A stretch of DNA of 64,000 bases from Phototrophicus methaneseepsis (GCF_015500095.1 NZ_CP062983.1:3844001-3908000), one strand, 5' to 3'; shown: positions 26,334-35,517, counted from the stretch's first letter. A program made the numbers and translations. The notes: a model not told the origin generated them from the letters alone.

Positions 26334-27884
26334 ATGAACCTGAGAGAAAGCCAAATCGCCAAAACCTATCGCGACATGCGCTGGAACGTCCTGTTTTGTA
26401 TGGGCGCATTACTTGTGGTATGGGTATGTTCTTTCGCATTCGCAGAAGACGGCGCATCAGATGAAAACCTATCCACAACGGAGGTGATACCTCTGACAAT
26501 GACGCTGCAATCAACGCCCGACGTGCCTGTCAGCACGCCAACAGCACTGCCTACAAACGCGCCAACAATAGCCCCAACACTGGCCCCCACGATCCAGCCG
26601 ACGCAAACATCTATTGCGCCAACATTAATACCTACAGAGACAACACTCATTCAGGCAACAGCGACCGTAACCAGCTTACCCACACAAACGGAATCCATCC
26701 CGCAGCCGACGCTGGATAGTCCGGCACTGGACAATCCAGCCATGACACCAACAGCGTTATCAGAGATAGATATCACACCGGTAGCGATCACAGAAGCATT
26801 GACAGAGACGCCGACACAAACATGGGATGGCATTACGCAGCCAACAGCAAGCACAGAAGCAACATCGATACCAACTTCAACACCATTCGTTGATGTGAGT
26901 GGCCTAACACCCACCATGACACTAGATGTCACAACGCCTATCAATCCGGGCATTATGGCGAATGCCGCGCACTTGCCCCTCAATACGACATTTTCATTCA
27001 TGATCACAGCACAAGGATTAACAGACATCAAGTCTCTGGAGTTGGCTTGCCAGGTAGACCCATCCAAATTACGCGGTCGCCTCTCTACAGCGGGGGAATT
27101 ATTCTCAGTCGCCCATGACATCAGCAACGAAAGCGGCTTTATGGAAGATGGCCACTATTCAGTCATGGCGACGCTCCAAGAAGCATCCCCTTCCCTTCAT
27201 GAGACGCGCATCCTATGGATTCTTGATTATGAAACCATCGCTGCTGGACAAACCCAGGTCATGTGCGAGATTGGCATGTACGATGCAGAAAACCAGCCGC
27301 TGCCATTGAGCATGCAGCGCGTCACATTCACACTCAACATTGATTCTGAAACATCGGCGCCACCGACCGAGACCCTGGAACAAATCACAACGATTGAGGC
27401 TACCCCTACCTCTGGCATCACACCCACCATAGAGATCACTCCAACATCCCTACCTGTAGCAACCGTTCCGCCTACGCCAACCGGGATACCATTGTCGCGG
27501 CTGCATGGGCAGATTTTGTCATACAATCCATCTATGGTCGCAAGAATCAGCAGCGCTACAGGAACCCAGGATGTGGTCGTACAGGCGGATGGCAGCTTTA
27601 CGCTGGAACTACCACAAGGGACCTATGAATTAACCGTGACGGCTCCGCAACATCTTCCTCATACGCAATCATTTATCTTGATCGAACCGGATATGTCGCT
27701 TCAGGCCATTATGCTCACAGCCGGGGACCTGGATGGCAATGGCACCATTGATCAGCAGGACCTTGATATCATCCGAGCGTGTTATGGTCAGCTCACGTCA
27801 TCAGCACCGGCAGCGTTTGATCTCAATCAAGACAGCATCATCGATATTTACGACCTTGCTATCATCAGCAGCAACATGTCGTAA
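26334..27884 (+). CDS. secreted Thr/Pro-rich dockerin protein with extra beta domain (module 2, gene C)
   Basis: 516 residues from ATG 26334 (GTG 26331 is possible). A hydrophobic signal at about 18-38 is followed by a Thr/Pro-rich stalk (about 60-200, units such as TPTALPTNAPTIAPTLAPT). Then comes a beta domain of about 130 residues (LNTTFSFMITAQGLTDIKSL onward) that resembles a cohesin and is absent from the module-1 paralogue. A second short Thr/Pro linker, a carboxypeptidase-regulatory-like domain (LHGQILSY ... LPQGTYELTVTAPQHL) and a C-terminal dockerin (GDLDGNGTIDQQDLDIIRAC, FDLNQDSIIDIYDLAIIS) follow. It begins 10 bp after gene B. Probably a stalked scaffold or cell-surface spacer. Confidence 0.82.
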   Translation: MNLRESQIAKTYRDMRWNVLFCMGALLVVWVCSFAFAEDGASDENLSTTEVIPLTMTLQSTPDVPVSTPTALPTNAPTIAPTLAPTIQPTQTSIAPTLIPTETTLIQATATVTSLPTQTESIPQPTLDSPALDNPAMTPTALSEIDITPVAITEALTETPTQTWDGITQPTASTEATSIPTSTPFVDVSGLTPTMTLDVTTPINPGIMANAAHLPLNTTFSFMITAQGLTDIKSLELACQVDPSKLRGRLSTAGELFSVAHDISNESGFMEDGHYSVMATLQEASPSLHETRILWILDYETIAAGQTQVMCEIGMYDAENQPLPLSMQRVTFTLNIDSETSAPPTETLEQITTIEATPTSGITPTIEITPTSLPVATVPPTPTGIPLSRLHGQILSYNPSMVARISSATGTQDVVVQADGSFTLELPQGTYELTVTAPQHLPHTQSFILIEPDMSLQAIMLTAGDLDGNGTIDQQDLDIIRACYGQLTSSAPAAFDLNQDSIIDIYDLAIISSNMS

Positions 27885-27930
27885 ACCTTCTTATCTCTCC
27901 ACTCATAGGGAAGCGGCTTATAAATGCAAA

Positions 27931-27952
27931 AAAGCCAGCATATGCTGGCTTT
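27931..27952. terminator. bidirectional terminator, perfect palindrome
   Basis: AAAGCCAGCAT/ATGCTGGCTTT, an 11-bp self-complementary sequence with flanking A and T runs, between the converging module-2 dockerin gene (plus) and the glycoside-hydrolase-like gene (minus). Confidence 0.75.
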
Positions 27953-27980
27953 GAATCATCATGGCGATAGCAGGATTTTA

Positions 27981-29147
27981 TCAGAACAGGCAGTTTTCGC
28001 GCACTAAATTCGCCATATCGTAAGCAAAACGACGAATCGCATGAATATCGCGTTCCTCTTCCGGCTGGGCACGCCAGATAGCAATCTTCGCGCTGGGAGC
28101 ATCCCACATGGGGACCATTTCAGCACATTCAAGGATGTTGACGCAATATTCTGCTGCCTCAAGAATATCATCGCTTGTTCTGGGCTTTTGCATAAACAAC
28201 GTCGTCTGCTCCACGCGCAGCACATCTTCTACGGCCTGTACAGCGCGGTAAGCATGCCCTTCCTTATTCGCATTGACCAGAATCCGGCTCTCTGTGCGAT
28301 TACGGAAAAAGCCGAATAAAGCAGCAATAACGGAAGGGTCACGGATCGTACCATCAGGATATACGAGGCCGTGAATATCGCCCCAAAAACCTTCGCTAAC
28401 CAGATTAAAGAGATAAAAACCGATATTGTGCTTCTGCAACAATTCCAATTCGACTTCATAAGGATTGGCGCGCCCGACACAGCCCGTTTCAGTGTTCAGG
28501 ATGGGTTTACCCCACTCCTCACCCATAGCCTCAGCAGCTAAGATTGCATTCTCAATTTCGTGACGTGTCGTGAGGTAATCATGGAAGCTGATGACATCCA
28601 CCAGATCATTTGACGATACACAATGAGAGACAGACTCATGCCCAACGGTCATACACCCTTCGGCATCGCATTTGCGGACAATATCGCAAAGTCGGCGGAT
28701 ATAGCGGCGAAGATGATCAAATCGCACCTCGTACTCTTCAGCGGGGCTATGATTCATATAATCGTTGCAGAAAGGCTCGCTGATGACGTCCCACATGAGG
28801 ATGAATGGCTCATCACGGAAGCGATCAATAAACGCACTGGCATAAGCTTCTGCACGAGCATACCAGGCTTTGTCAGGATCACGCCATTCACGGATAAAAT
28901 TGCCATTCCATAATATAGGCATACTGGAAACACTATAGCGCCACGCAGTGCGCATGAATTGATCCAGCATATCAAAATAGCGATCGCCCTCTTTCTCCCA
29001 TGTTTCCATATCCATCCAGAAGCGCAACGCGTTTAATTGCAGCCGCTGGCAATAACCCATCTCTTTTTCTAGCTGTTCAAGTTGACCATCCGGGCTCGGA
29101 TTATGGCACACGCCACGAATATGAGAATAATCATTCAAAGGTTTCAC
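27981..29147 (-). CDS. clan GH-A glycoside hydrolase-like protein
   Basis: 388 residues from the GTG at 29147, chosen because a strong AGGAGG lies 6 nt upstream; longer open frame extends to 29330 but reads as nonsense. It has no signal peptide, so it is cytoplasmic. The TIM-barrel signature is visible: IRGVCHNPSPDGQLEQLEKE and LNALRFWMDMETW near the start, the acid/base Glu in WDVISEPFCND (about residue 150), HDY after strand six, and the nucleophile Glu in ILNTETGCVG (about 232). The usual Asn-Glu-Pro is Ser-Glu-Pro here. Activity (cellulase-, mannanase- or xylosidase-like) cannot be assigned. It is not a dockerin protein, so it is not part of the adjacent modules by sequence. Confidence 0.75.
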   Translation of the reverse strand: MKPLNDYSHIRGVCHNPSPDGQLEQLEKEMGYCQRLQLNALRFWMDMETWEKEGDRYFDMLDQFMRTAWRYSVSSMPILWNGNFIREWRDPDKAWYARAEAYASAFIDRFRDEPFILMWDVISEPFCNDYMNHSPAEEYEVRFDHLRRYIRRLCDIVRKCDAEGCMTVGHESVSHCVSSNDLVDVISFHDYLTTRHEIENAILAAEAMGEEWGKPILNTETGCVGRANPYEVELELLQKHNIGFYLFNLVSEGFWGDIHGLVYPDGTIRDPSVIAALFGFFRNRTESRILVNANKEGHAYRAVQAVEDVLRVEQTTLFMQKPRTSDDILEAAEYCVNILECAEMVPMWDAPSAKIAIWRAQPEEERDIHAIRRFAYDMANLVRENCLF

Positions 29148-29280
29148 ACATAACCTCCTGCAATAACATCTGTTTATCGTCAAAAAAACAACACACAAAT
29201 CGTGGGCGAATGTTACCATGCCCTGAGCAGCTCTCGAAAGTGCCGTTGAGCAGGCCATTGAGGGTGTCATGCGGCCTGTT

Positions 29281-29314
29281 AAAACAAAAACGAGCATCAT
29301 CTGTATGATGACGC
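29281..29314 (-). terminator. terminator of the MarR-type gene
   Basis: On the minus strand a short CATCAT/ATGATG stem is followed by CTCGTTTTTGTTTT. Placed about 65 bp after the MarR stop and before the hydrolase gene. Confidence 0.5.
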
Positions 29315-29378
29315 CCGCTAAATAAAGCATATGTGAAATATCAGGCTACCATGCTACTGGCACAAGTTATGACGCACT

Positions 29379-29840
29379 CTAGGACTGATGCGGTTCCTCT
29401 AGCTGATCCAGCAGAGTTTCCGCAATGGTGCCGAGTACCTCTAGCTGATTCGGGGTCAGGACATCAATAACAAAACGCTGTACAGCCTCATCATAAACCT
29501 GCTTAGCTTGTTCAGCGAGTTCCCGCCCTGCCGCTGTGACGTGAATCACAGTTCCTCGATTATCTTCAATACATTCTTCACGCGTGAGTAAGCCCCGCGT
29601 TTCCATACGCCGCAGTTGATGTGAAAGACGGCTTTTTTCCCACTCCAAGCCACAACGCAAAGCAAGGGCCCTGAGCGGCTCAGGCGATTCTATAAGCGCA
29701 GTGAGTATTTCGTAATCTGCTTCCGACAACCCTGTTTGCTGGGCCAATTCACGGTTCAGCCGCCCCGTAAGACGGGTGCGCATACGCTGATAACTTGACC
29801 AGATGAGGGATTGCTGTTCTGTAAGGATGGCGTTTTTCAT
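29379..29840 (-). CDS. MarR-family transcriptional regulator
   Basis: 153 residues from ATG 29840 (an ATG at 29855 would add five). A winged helix is evident: SEADYEILTALIES, then LRALALRCGLEWEKSRLSHQ as the recognition region, then LRRMETRGLLTREECIEDNR with the wing GTVIHVTAAGRELA. MarR proteins bind palindromes as dimers and release on small ligands or oxidants. It is divergent from two LLM oxidoreductase genes, and two perfect copies of a 14-bp palindrome fill the shared promoter. It therefore very probably represses both itself and those genes. Confidence 0.9.
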   Translation of the reverse strand: MKNAILTEQQSLIWSSYQRMRTRLTGRLNRELAQQTGLSEADYEILTALIESPEPLRALALRCGLEWEKSRLSHQLRRMETRGLLTREECIEDNRGTVIHVTAAGRELAEQAKQVYDEAVQRFVIDVLTPNQLEVLGTIAETLLDQLEEPHQS

Positions 29841-29863
29841 ATAAAGAGTATACATTGACTATG

Positions 29864-29906
29864 GTTGACATGTCAACAATTATGCTATACTGGTTGACAT
29901 GTCAAC
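29864..29906 (+). promoter_or_regulatory. divergent promoter with two identical MarR-type palindromes
   Basis: Perfect palindrome GTTGACATGTCAAC occurs at 29864-29877 and 29893-29906, centres 29 bp apart. Each contains a TTGACA -35 hexamer on both strands; for the plus strand TTGACA at 29865 is followed after 15 bp by TATACT (29886-29891). Repressor binding to both sites would cover the promoters in both directions. Confidence 0.8.
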
Positions 29907-29926
29907 TAAAAGAGGTTACATCGATC

Positions 29927-32200
29927 ATGAACTATGGTCATAACTTGCAATTTGGCACATTCATCACGCCCTCAAACAAAGACCCACAGAACACCGTCTC
30001 GCTCGCAAAACGCAGTGAGGAACTTGGGTATGATTTGGTAACGTTTCAAGATCACCCCTACCAGCCCGCCTTCCTCGACACATGGACGCTCATGTCCTGG
30101 GTCGCCGGGCAGACTGAACGGATACACATTGCGGCCAACGTCCACAATCTACCCCTAAGAGACCCTGCCATACTGGCTCGCTCAGCCGCAAGCCTGGACC
30201 AGCTTTCTAATGGGCGGCTAGATCTCGCATTGGGTGCTGGCGCTTTCTGGGCAGCGATTGAAGCAATGGGCGGACGCAAACTCTCAGCGAGTGAATCTGT
30301 CGACGCGCTTACAGAAGCAATCGCCGTCATCCGCGGATTGCTAGATGTCGGCAGCGGCACACCGTTCAGTTACGATGGTGACTACTATCATCTCAAGGGT
30401 GCGGAACGTGGTCCCCTACCCTTACACGATATTCCTATCTGGCTTGGCGCTTATAAGCCACGCATGCTGCGCTTAATCGGTCAGAAAGCAGATGGCTGGC
30501 TGCCCTCACTCGGATATATGAAGCCAGGGGATTTACAATCCGGGAACCAGATCATCGACAAAGCGGCTAACGAAGCAGGACGAGACCCACGCGAAATCCG
30601 CCGCATGCTCAATATCTCCGGGCAATTCCATGCCGCTCGCGAGGGTCTCCTACAAGGGCCAGCCAGCCAATGGGTTGAGGAACTGCTGCCCCTTATCGTC
30701 GAAGATGGCATCAGCACCTTTATCCTGATGGCAGATGACATGCAGATCATGGAACAATTCGCAGAAGAAGTCGTCCCTGCGCTGCGCGAAGCCGCTTATG
30801 AGGCAATCCCGGAACTGGCTCATGGCGGGGTGCAGATTCGCCGTGCAGAAGCGCGTGCTAAACGCCGCCAGGGCATCGACTATGATCATGTACCTGCCTC
30901 GCTTGCCCACACAGTCATTGAACCTGGCGATATTGATTATGCTCGCGTCAAATCGACATACATGCGTGGCGGCGCACCTGGCATCGTTTTCCAGGTAAAC
31001 AATACAGATGAAGTCATAGACGCACTGGCTTTCGCCCGCAAACACCCCAATTTACCAATGGGGATTCGCAGCGGCGGCCATGGCATTAGTGGCCGCTCAA
31101 CCAACAATGGGGGCATCATCATTGATCTTTCCCATATGAATCAGATTGAAATCCTGGACGAAGCAAGCCGTCGGGTCCGCATTGGGCCAGGCGCACGCTG
31201 GATGGACGTCGCAATAGCATTGGCTCCTTATGGCTGGGGAATGAGTTCAGGTGACTACGGCGGTGTTGGCGTCGGTGGCTTAGCTACAGCCGGGGGGATT
31301 GGCTGGCTTTCCCGCAAGCATGGCCTGACGATTGATCATGTGCGCGCTGTAGAAATGGTCTTAGCAGATGGATCTGTGGTACGTGCAAGTGAAGAGGAAA
31401 ATGCCGATCTATTCTGGGCGGTACGCGGTGCCGGCGGCAACTTCGGCATTGTTACCAGCTTTGAATTTGAAGTTTATGATGTTGGCAACATTGGCTGGGC
31501 ACAATTAGTCTTCGATGCCAGCGATGCAGCAAGCTTCCTGAAACAATGGGGTGCCGCCGTAGAAGCTGCCCCGCGCGACCTGACAAGTTTTCTAATCATG
31601 GGGCCGCCTCGTCGGGGGCAGCCACCTATTGCCCAAGTCCTGGCCGTTGTAGATTCCGACCAACCAGACAAAATCATTAACATACTTCAACCGCTGGCTA
31701 ATATCGCGCCGATGTATGATCAGAATGTCGTCCTGACGCCTTATACAAACATCATAGCCAATGCCCAAAGTGGGTACCACGATGGCTATGGAGAGCCTAT
31801 CGCGCACTCCGGCCTGATTGAACACATCACACCGGAATTTGCCCGTGATGCTGCTCAGTTTATCTATAGTGGTGCGACCTACTTCTTCCAAATTCGTGCT
31901 GTTGGTGGTGCTGTTTCAGATGTCCCCCCGGATGCGACAGCCTACGGGTATCGCTCTGCTAATTTTTCCATTGCCGCGATGGGCGCAAGCCATCGGCAGA
32001 TAGACCCGGCCTGGCGTCAATTATCCAGGCACTTCAAGGGGATGTATCTGAACTTCGAGACGGATCAACATCCTGACCGCCTGCAGGATGCCTTCCCACC
32101 GCAAACGCTGGAAAGACTGCAAGCGCTGAAGCAGCAATACGACCCTGACAACGTCTTCCGCGACAATTTCAACCTCTCACCCATACCGGAAAAGCAGTAA
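29927..32200 (+). CDS. fusion of LLM flavin oxidoreductase and FAD-linked oxidase (BBE type)
   Basis: 757 residues from ATG 29927, with AAAAGAGG upstream. Residues 1-290 are a luciferase-like monooxygenase domain (LVTFQDHPYQPAFLDTWTLM, LDLALGAGAFWAAIEAMGGR), of the type using F420 or FMN. From about 340 an FAD-linked oxidase domain follows: IRSGGHGISGRS holds the His that usually bonds FAD, and YGGVGVGGLATAGGIGWLSR is the second FAD loop. The Cys that forms the second FAD link in berberine-bridge enzymes is absent (SGDYGGV). The C-terminal BBE segment ends YDPDNVFRDNFNLSPI. The two halves would act in tandem on one hydrophobic substrate, perhaps detoxification, but this is inference. Confidence 0.85.
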   Translation: MNYGHNLQFGTFITPSNKDPQNTVSLAKRSEELGYDLVTFQDHPYQPAFLDTWTLMSWVAGQTERIHIAANVHNLPLRDPAILARSAASLDQLSNGRLDLALGAGAFWAAIEAMGGRKLSASESVDALTEAIAVIRGLLDVGSGTPFSYDGDYYHLKGAERGPLPLHDIPIWLGAYKPRMLRLIGQKADGWLPSLGYMKPGDLQSGNQIIDKAANEAGRDPREIRRMLNISGQFHAAREGLLQGPASQWVEELLPLIVEDGISTFILMADDMQIMEQFAEEVVPALREAAYEAIPELAHGGVQIRRAEARAKRRQGIDYDHVPASLAHTVIEPGDIDYARVKSTYMRGGAPGIVFQVNNTDEVIDALAFARKHPNLPMGIRSGGHGISGRSTNNGGIIIDLSHMNQIEILDEASRRVRIGPGARWMDVAIALAPYGWGMSSGDYGGVGVGGLATAGGIGWLSRKHGLTIDHVRAVEMVLADGSVVRASEEENADLFWAVRGAGGNFGIVTSFEFEVYDVGNIGWAQLVFDASDAASFLKQWGAAVEAAPRDLTSFLIMGPPRRGQPPIAQVLAVVDSDQPDKIINILQPLANIAPMYDQNVVLTPYTNIIANAQSGYHDGYGEPIAHSGLIEHITPEFARDAAQFIYSGATYFFQIRAVGGAVSDVPPDATAYGYRSANFSIAAMGASHRQIDPAWRQLSRHFKGMYLNFETDQHPDRLQDAFPPQTLERLQALKQQYDPDNVFRDNFNLSPIPEKQ

Positions 32201-32248
32201 GGATAACCGGGCGACGCAACCATGCGCCCAACTAAGGAGCGTTCTACG

Positions 32249-33154
32249 ATGACAGATTATGGACATGATTTACTATTCGGAGCTTTCGTCACCCCGACTG
32301 TAGAGCCCGTCATGCATGCTGTTGACCTCGCTGTTACGGCAGATCAAGCCGGGTTAGATCTGGTCACATTCCAGGATCACCCCTATCAATCTCGCTTTCA
32401 TGATACCTGGACGCTGATCTCTTATGTGGCATCACGCACCCGGCAGATACACATCAGTGGTAATGTCATCAACTTGCCATTACGTCAGCCAGCTGTACTG
32501 GCTCGGAGCGTGGCAAGCCTTGATTTACTCAGCGGAGGCCGGGTTGAATTAGGCATTGGTGCTGGTGGCTTTTGGGATGCGATTGAAGCCATGAGCGGCA
32601 GGCGGCTGTCGCCGGGGCAATCTATTGACGCCCTGGAAGAAGCCATTGAGATCATCCGCGAAATTTGGGATGCGGATAAAGTTGGCGGCGTACGCGTCAA
32701 AGGCAAGTACTATCAAGTTAATGGCAGCAAACGTGGCCCGGCCCCGGCCCATAAAGTCGGTATATGGGTTGGTGCTTATAAGCCCCGTATCCTGAGAATG
32801 ACCGGACGCGCTGCTGACGGATGGCTCCCTTCCCTCGCCTATCTCCCAGGTGGTGCCTCTGACCTCGCTGAGATGAATCAATACATTGATGAAGGCGCAA
32901 CCGCAGCAGGCCGCAACCCATCTGATATACGGCGGCTGCTCAACATTGGGGGCCAGTTTACACAAAATCGGAGGTCATTCCTCAGCGGCACGCCTCAACA
33001 GTGGGCAGAAGACCTGGCAGAGCTAACGCTCACATATGGCATTAGCGGGTTCATCCTGGCCGCAGATGATGCGCCGACCATTCAGCTTTTTGCCTCAGAA
33101 GTTGCCCCAGCAACGCGTGAGATTGTCAACGCGGCAAGGGTCCGTAGTCGCTAA
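32249..33154 (+). CDS. LLM class flavin-dependent oxidoreductase
   Basis: 301 residues from ATG 32249, preceded by AAGGAG at 9 nt; a start at 32222 would add nine residues. It closely resembles the N-terminal domain of the preceding fusion protein (LVTFQDHPYQSRFHDTWTLI, ELGIGAGGFWDAIEAMSGRR, IWVGAYKPRILRMTGRAADG), so the two are paralogues. It lies 48 bp downstream on the same strand and shares the MarR-controlled promoter. The cofactor is probably F420 or FMN; substrate unknown. Confidence 0.88.
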   Translation: MTDYGHDLLFGAFVTPTVEPVMHAVDLAVTADQAGLDLVTFQDHPYQSRFHDTWTLISYVASRTRQIHISGNVINLPLRQPAVLARSVASLDLLSGGRVELGIGAGGFWDAIEAMSGRRLSPGQSIDALEEAIEIIREIWDADKVGGVRVKGKYYQVNGSKRGPAPAHKVGIWVGAYKPRILRMTGRAADGWLPSLAYLPGGASDLAEMNQYIDEGATAAGRNPSDIRRLLNIGGQFTQNRRSFLSGTPQQWAEDLAELTLTYGISGFILAADDAPTIQLFASEVAPATREIVNAARVRSR

Positions 33155-33498
33155 AAAGTCACCCATACAAATCAACAGAAAGCCATTTCCCTGTGGTTAT
33201 TGGGAAATGGCTTTTTTTATTGATGATCACTCCGGCAGATTTTATGCTCTCAGTAAATATTTTAATTAATGGAAATATGCTTAATAAATTACCCCACATT
33301 AAAAGTGTTTTCATCTGCCTCGATTTCTCCTATTGATGCCCCCTATCTATCTCTTTCTCACCCGCAAAATTACCTGTGCTTATTTGCAATCTATGCATTA
33401 ACCACTCGTGTGGAAATCCACCTGCGACACCGTTAGTATCACAGTACCTTCGTTCACCATTTCACAAGGTATATTATCCGTCTAAAGGAGCCTGTTTC
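33155..33498. other. intergenic region with terminator and leader
   Basis: 344 bp holding the terminator at 33179-33219 and the AT-rich promoter region of the following binding-protein gene. I see no clear Fur box or riboswitch, although the downstream gene looks like a metal- or siderophore-binding protein. Confidence 0.55.
33179..33219 (+). terminator. Rho-independent terminator of the LLM operon
   Basis: 13-bp perfect stem AAAGCCATTTCCC/GGGAAATGGCTTT followed by a run of Ts (CTTTTTTTAT). Confidence 0.9.
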
Positions 33499-35490
33499 AT
33501 GCAACGTCGTTCAACTCTTTTTGCCATGCTAATATTGCTCGCTCTATTCGTGGTGAGCATCACACCCATTGCGGCCCAGGAAGCAGAGGCCTTCCCCGTC
33601 ACAATTGAGCACAAATTTGGTAGTACCACCATTACAGAAGCACCACAGCGCGTGGTTGCTATCGGCTATACAGAGCAGGATTATTTGTTAGCCCTTGGCG
33701 TGACCCCTGTCGCCGTACGCTACTGGTATGGTGATGAAGAAAATGCCATCTTCCCCTGGGCTACGGATTATGTTGAAGGCGAGCCGCCTGTGGTCCTGAA
33801 TATGACCTTTGGAAGCCTCGATTACGAAGAAATCCTGAGCCTGCAGCCGGATCTCATCAGCGCGGTCACAGCCGGTATCAGTCAGGAAGAATACGATCTC
33901 CTATCCGAGATTGCACCAACTATCGCCCAAACAGATGAATACATCGACTTCGGTATGCCCTGGCAAGAAACCATGCGCATCATCGGCGAAGCTGTCGGCC
34001 AGCCAGAAGAAGCAACCGCCATTGTCGAAGAAGTCGAAAACCTGTTTGAAGAGGCACGCGCTGAGAATCCTGAATTTGAAGGCAAGACGGTCGCCGTTGC
34101 TTACTTCCTGGAAGGCGCGTATGGCTTTTACACAGCACAGGATAGCCGTGGCCGCTTCTTCACAGAACTGGGCTTCGACATGCCAGAAGAATTGCTAGAT
34201 GTTGCCGGAGAATCTTTCTATGCTCAAATCAGCGCAGAGCAAGTAGGCTTGCTCGACCAGGACCTCATCGCTGTTCTAAACCTACAATTCATCGAAGGCG
34301 GACAGGAAGCATTAGAAGCTGATCCCCTCTTCGGACAATTGGATGCTGTCCAGGAAGACCGAATCGTCTATCTTGAGGAACAGGCAGAAAACGCACTGGG
34401 TTTCAGTTCACCGTTGAGCCTGGCCTATGCACTTGATGCTGTCCTACCACAGCTAGAAGCCATTTTCGGCGATGCCTCTGAGGATGAAGCAACGGATGAA
34501 GCAACAGATAGCGAAACCGTTTCCGTTACGTGTGAAGAAGGCTTCCGCCTGTTTGAACACCCCTACCTCGGTACAGACCCGGTCTGCATTCCAGATGAAC
34601 CGGAGCGCATCGCCATTCTCGATCTTGCACCGTTGGAAGTTGCACTCACCCAGGGCATTGAGCCTGTCGCCATGTTCGGCTACGGACGCGATCTTATCGC
34701 ACGCAGCAATCCCGATATCACCGTTGATGTCATGGGTCTGACAGCCGAAACAGCGGATGTCGGCAACGCCAGCGCTGTGAATTTTGAAGCGTTGCTCGAA
34801 TCCGATCCCGATTTAATCATCACAACACCCTTTGCAATCTCCCAGGTCGATATATCAACATTTGAAGAGATTGCCCCAACCGTCATCTTTGAAGCGCCGC
34901 TAGAAGTCGGCGAATACCGCAGCAGCATAGAGTTCATGTCCGCAGTGCTGAATACACCAGACCTGGGCGAGACGCTCCTGACGCAGTTGGATGAACGGCT
35001 CGCAGCATTCCAGGAAGCCCTGGGTGACGGAGAAGAACCCACTGAAATATCCCTCGTCCGACTCAGAGATGCCATCGTACTCTGGACAGCTGGCTCTTTC
35101 AGTGATCACTTAATCCATGAAGCAGGCCTGGTACGTCCAGAACAGCAACGCGAATATGATCTCGACTTTGTCGCAGAAAACTCAGGCCGTGTAGGCTTCG
35201 AAATCAGTGAAGAGAATTTACCGTTGATTGATGGTGATAACATCATCGTCTGGACAGCAGCCCAGAGCGCTGACGTGGAAGAAGAAGCTCGCCAGTTGCT
35301 CCCCACCCTACAAGAAGATCCTCTCTGGAACACGCTGGAAGGTGTGCAGAACGATCACCTATTCATCGTGGGTTCACATTGGCAAGGCTTCGGCATCTTT
35401 GAAGCACAAGCCGCTCTCGATGATCTATTCCGCTATGTTGCTGGGGTCGATCCACAAGAAGTTGCGCCGAATCCTTTCCTGAGCGAATAA
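33499..35490 (+). CDS. double-domain siderophore/metal-type substrate-binding protein (two FecB-like domains)
   Basis: 663 residues from ATG 33499, with AAAGGAG 8 nt upstream. Sec signal LFAMLILLALFVVSITPIAA; no lipobox. Two complete periplasmic-binding domains of the iron-siderophore class follow each other. Domain 1 spans about 34-325 (ITEAPQRVVAIGYTEQDYLL, LQPDLISAV). Domain 2 spans about 345-655 (PDEPERIAILDLAPLEVALT, SDPDLIITTPFAIS, LVRLRDAIVLWTAGSFSDHL). They are joined by a DEATDEATDSE linker and are diverged from one another. Family members usually have one domain and act with a membrane permease; no permease or ATPase is adjacent. Ligand could be haem, siderophore or cobalamin. Confidence 0.85.
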   Translation: MQRRSTLFAMLILLALFVVSITPIAAQEAEAFPVTIEHKFGSTTITEAPQRVVAIGYTEQDYLLALGVTPVAVRYWYGDEENAIFPWATDYVEGEPPVVLNMTFGSLDYEEILSLQPDLISAVTAGISQEEYDLLSEIAPTIAQTDEYIDFGMPWQETMRIIGEAVGQPEEATAIVEEVENLFEEARAENPEFEGKTVAVAYFLEGAYGFYTAQDSRGRFFTELGFDMPEELLDVAGESFYAQISAEQVGLLDQDLIAVLNLQFIEGGQEALEADPLFGQLDAVQEDRIVYLEEQAENALGFSSPLSLAYALDAVLPQLEAIFGDASEDEATDEATDSETVSVTCEEGFRLFEHPYLGTDPVCIPDEPERIAILDLAPLEVALTQGIEPVAMFGYGRDLIARSNPDITVDVMGLTAETADVGNASAVNFEALLESDPDLIITTPFAISQVDISTFEEIAPTVIFEAPLEVGEYRSSIEFMSAVLNTPDLGETLLTQLDERLAAFQEALGDGEEPTEISLVRLRDAIVLWTAGSFSDHLIHEAGLVRPEQQREYDLDFVAENSGRVGFEISEENLPLIDGDNIIVWTAAQSADVEEEARQLLPTLQEDPLWNTLEGVQNDHLFIVGSHWQGFGIFEAQAALDDLFRYVAGVDPQEVAPNPFLSE

Positions 35491-35517
35491 CGTCGCCGCA
35501 GATATTAAGGCTTCTAT

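Noticed and set aside
26651-27127. 158-residue Val-rich frame on the minus strand
   Set aside because: Antisense of the module-2 Thr/Pro stalk; no independent evidence.
27981-29147. cellulosomal enzyme belonging to the cohesin/dockerin modules
   Set aside because: No signal peptide and no dockerin; separated by a terminator and on the opposite strand to module 2.
33220-33498. Fur box before the double binding protein
   Set aside because: AT-rich, but no recognisable inverted hexamers of the Fur type.
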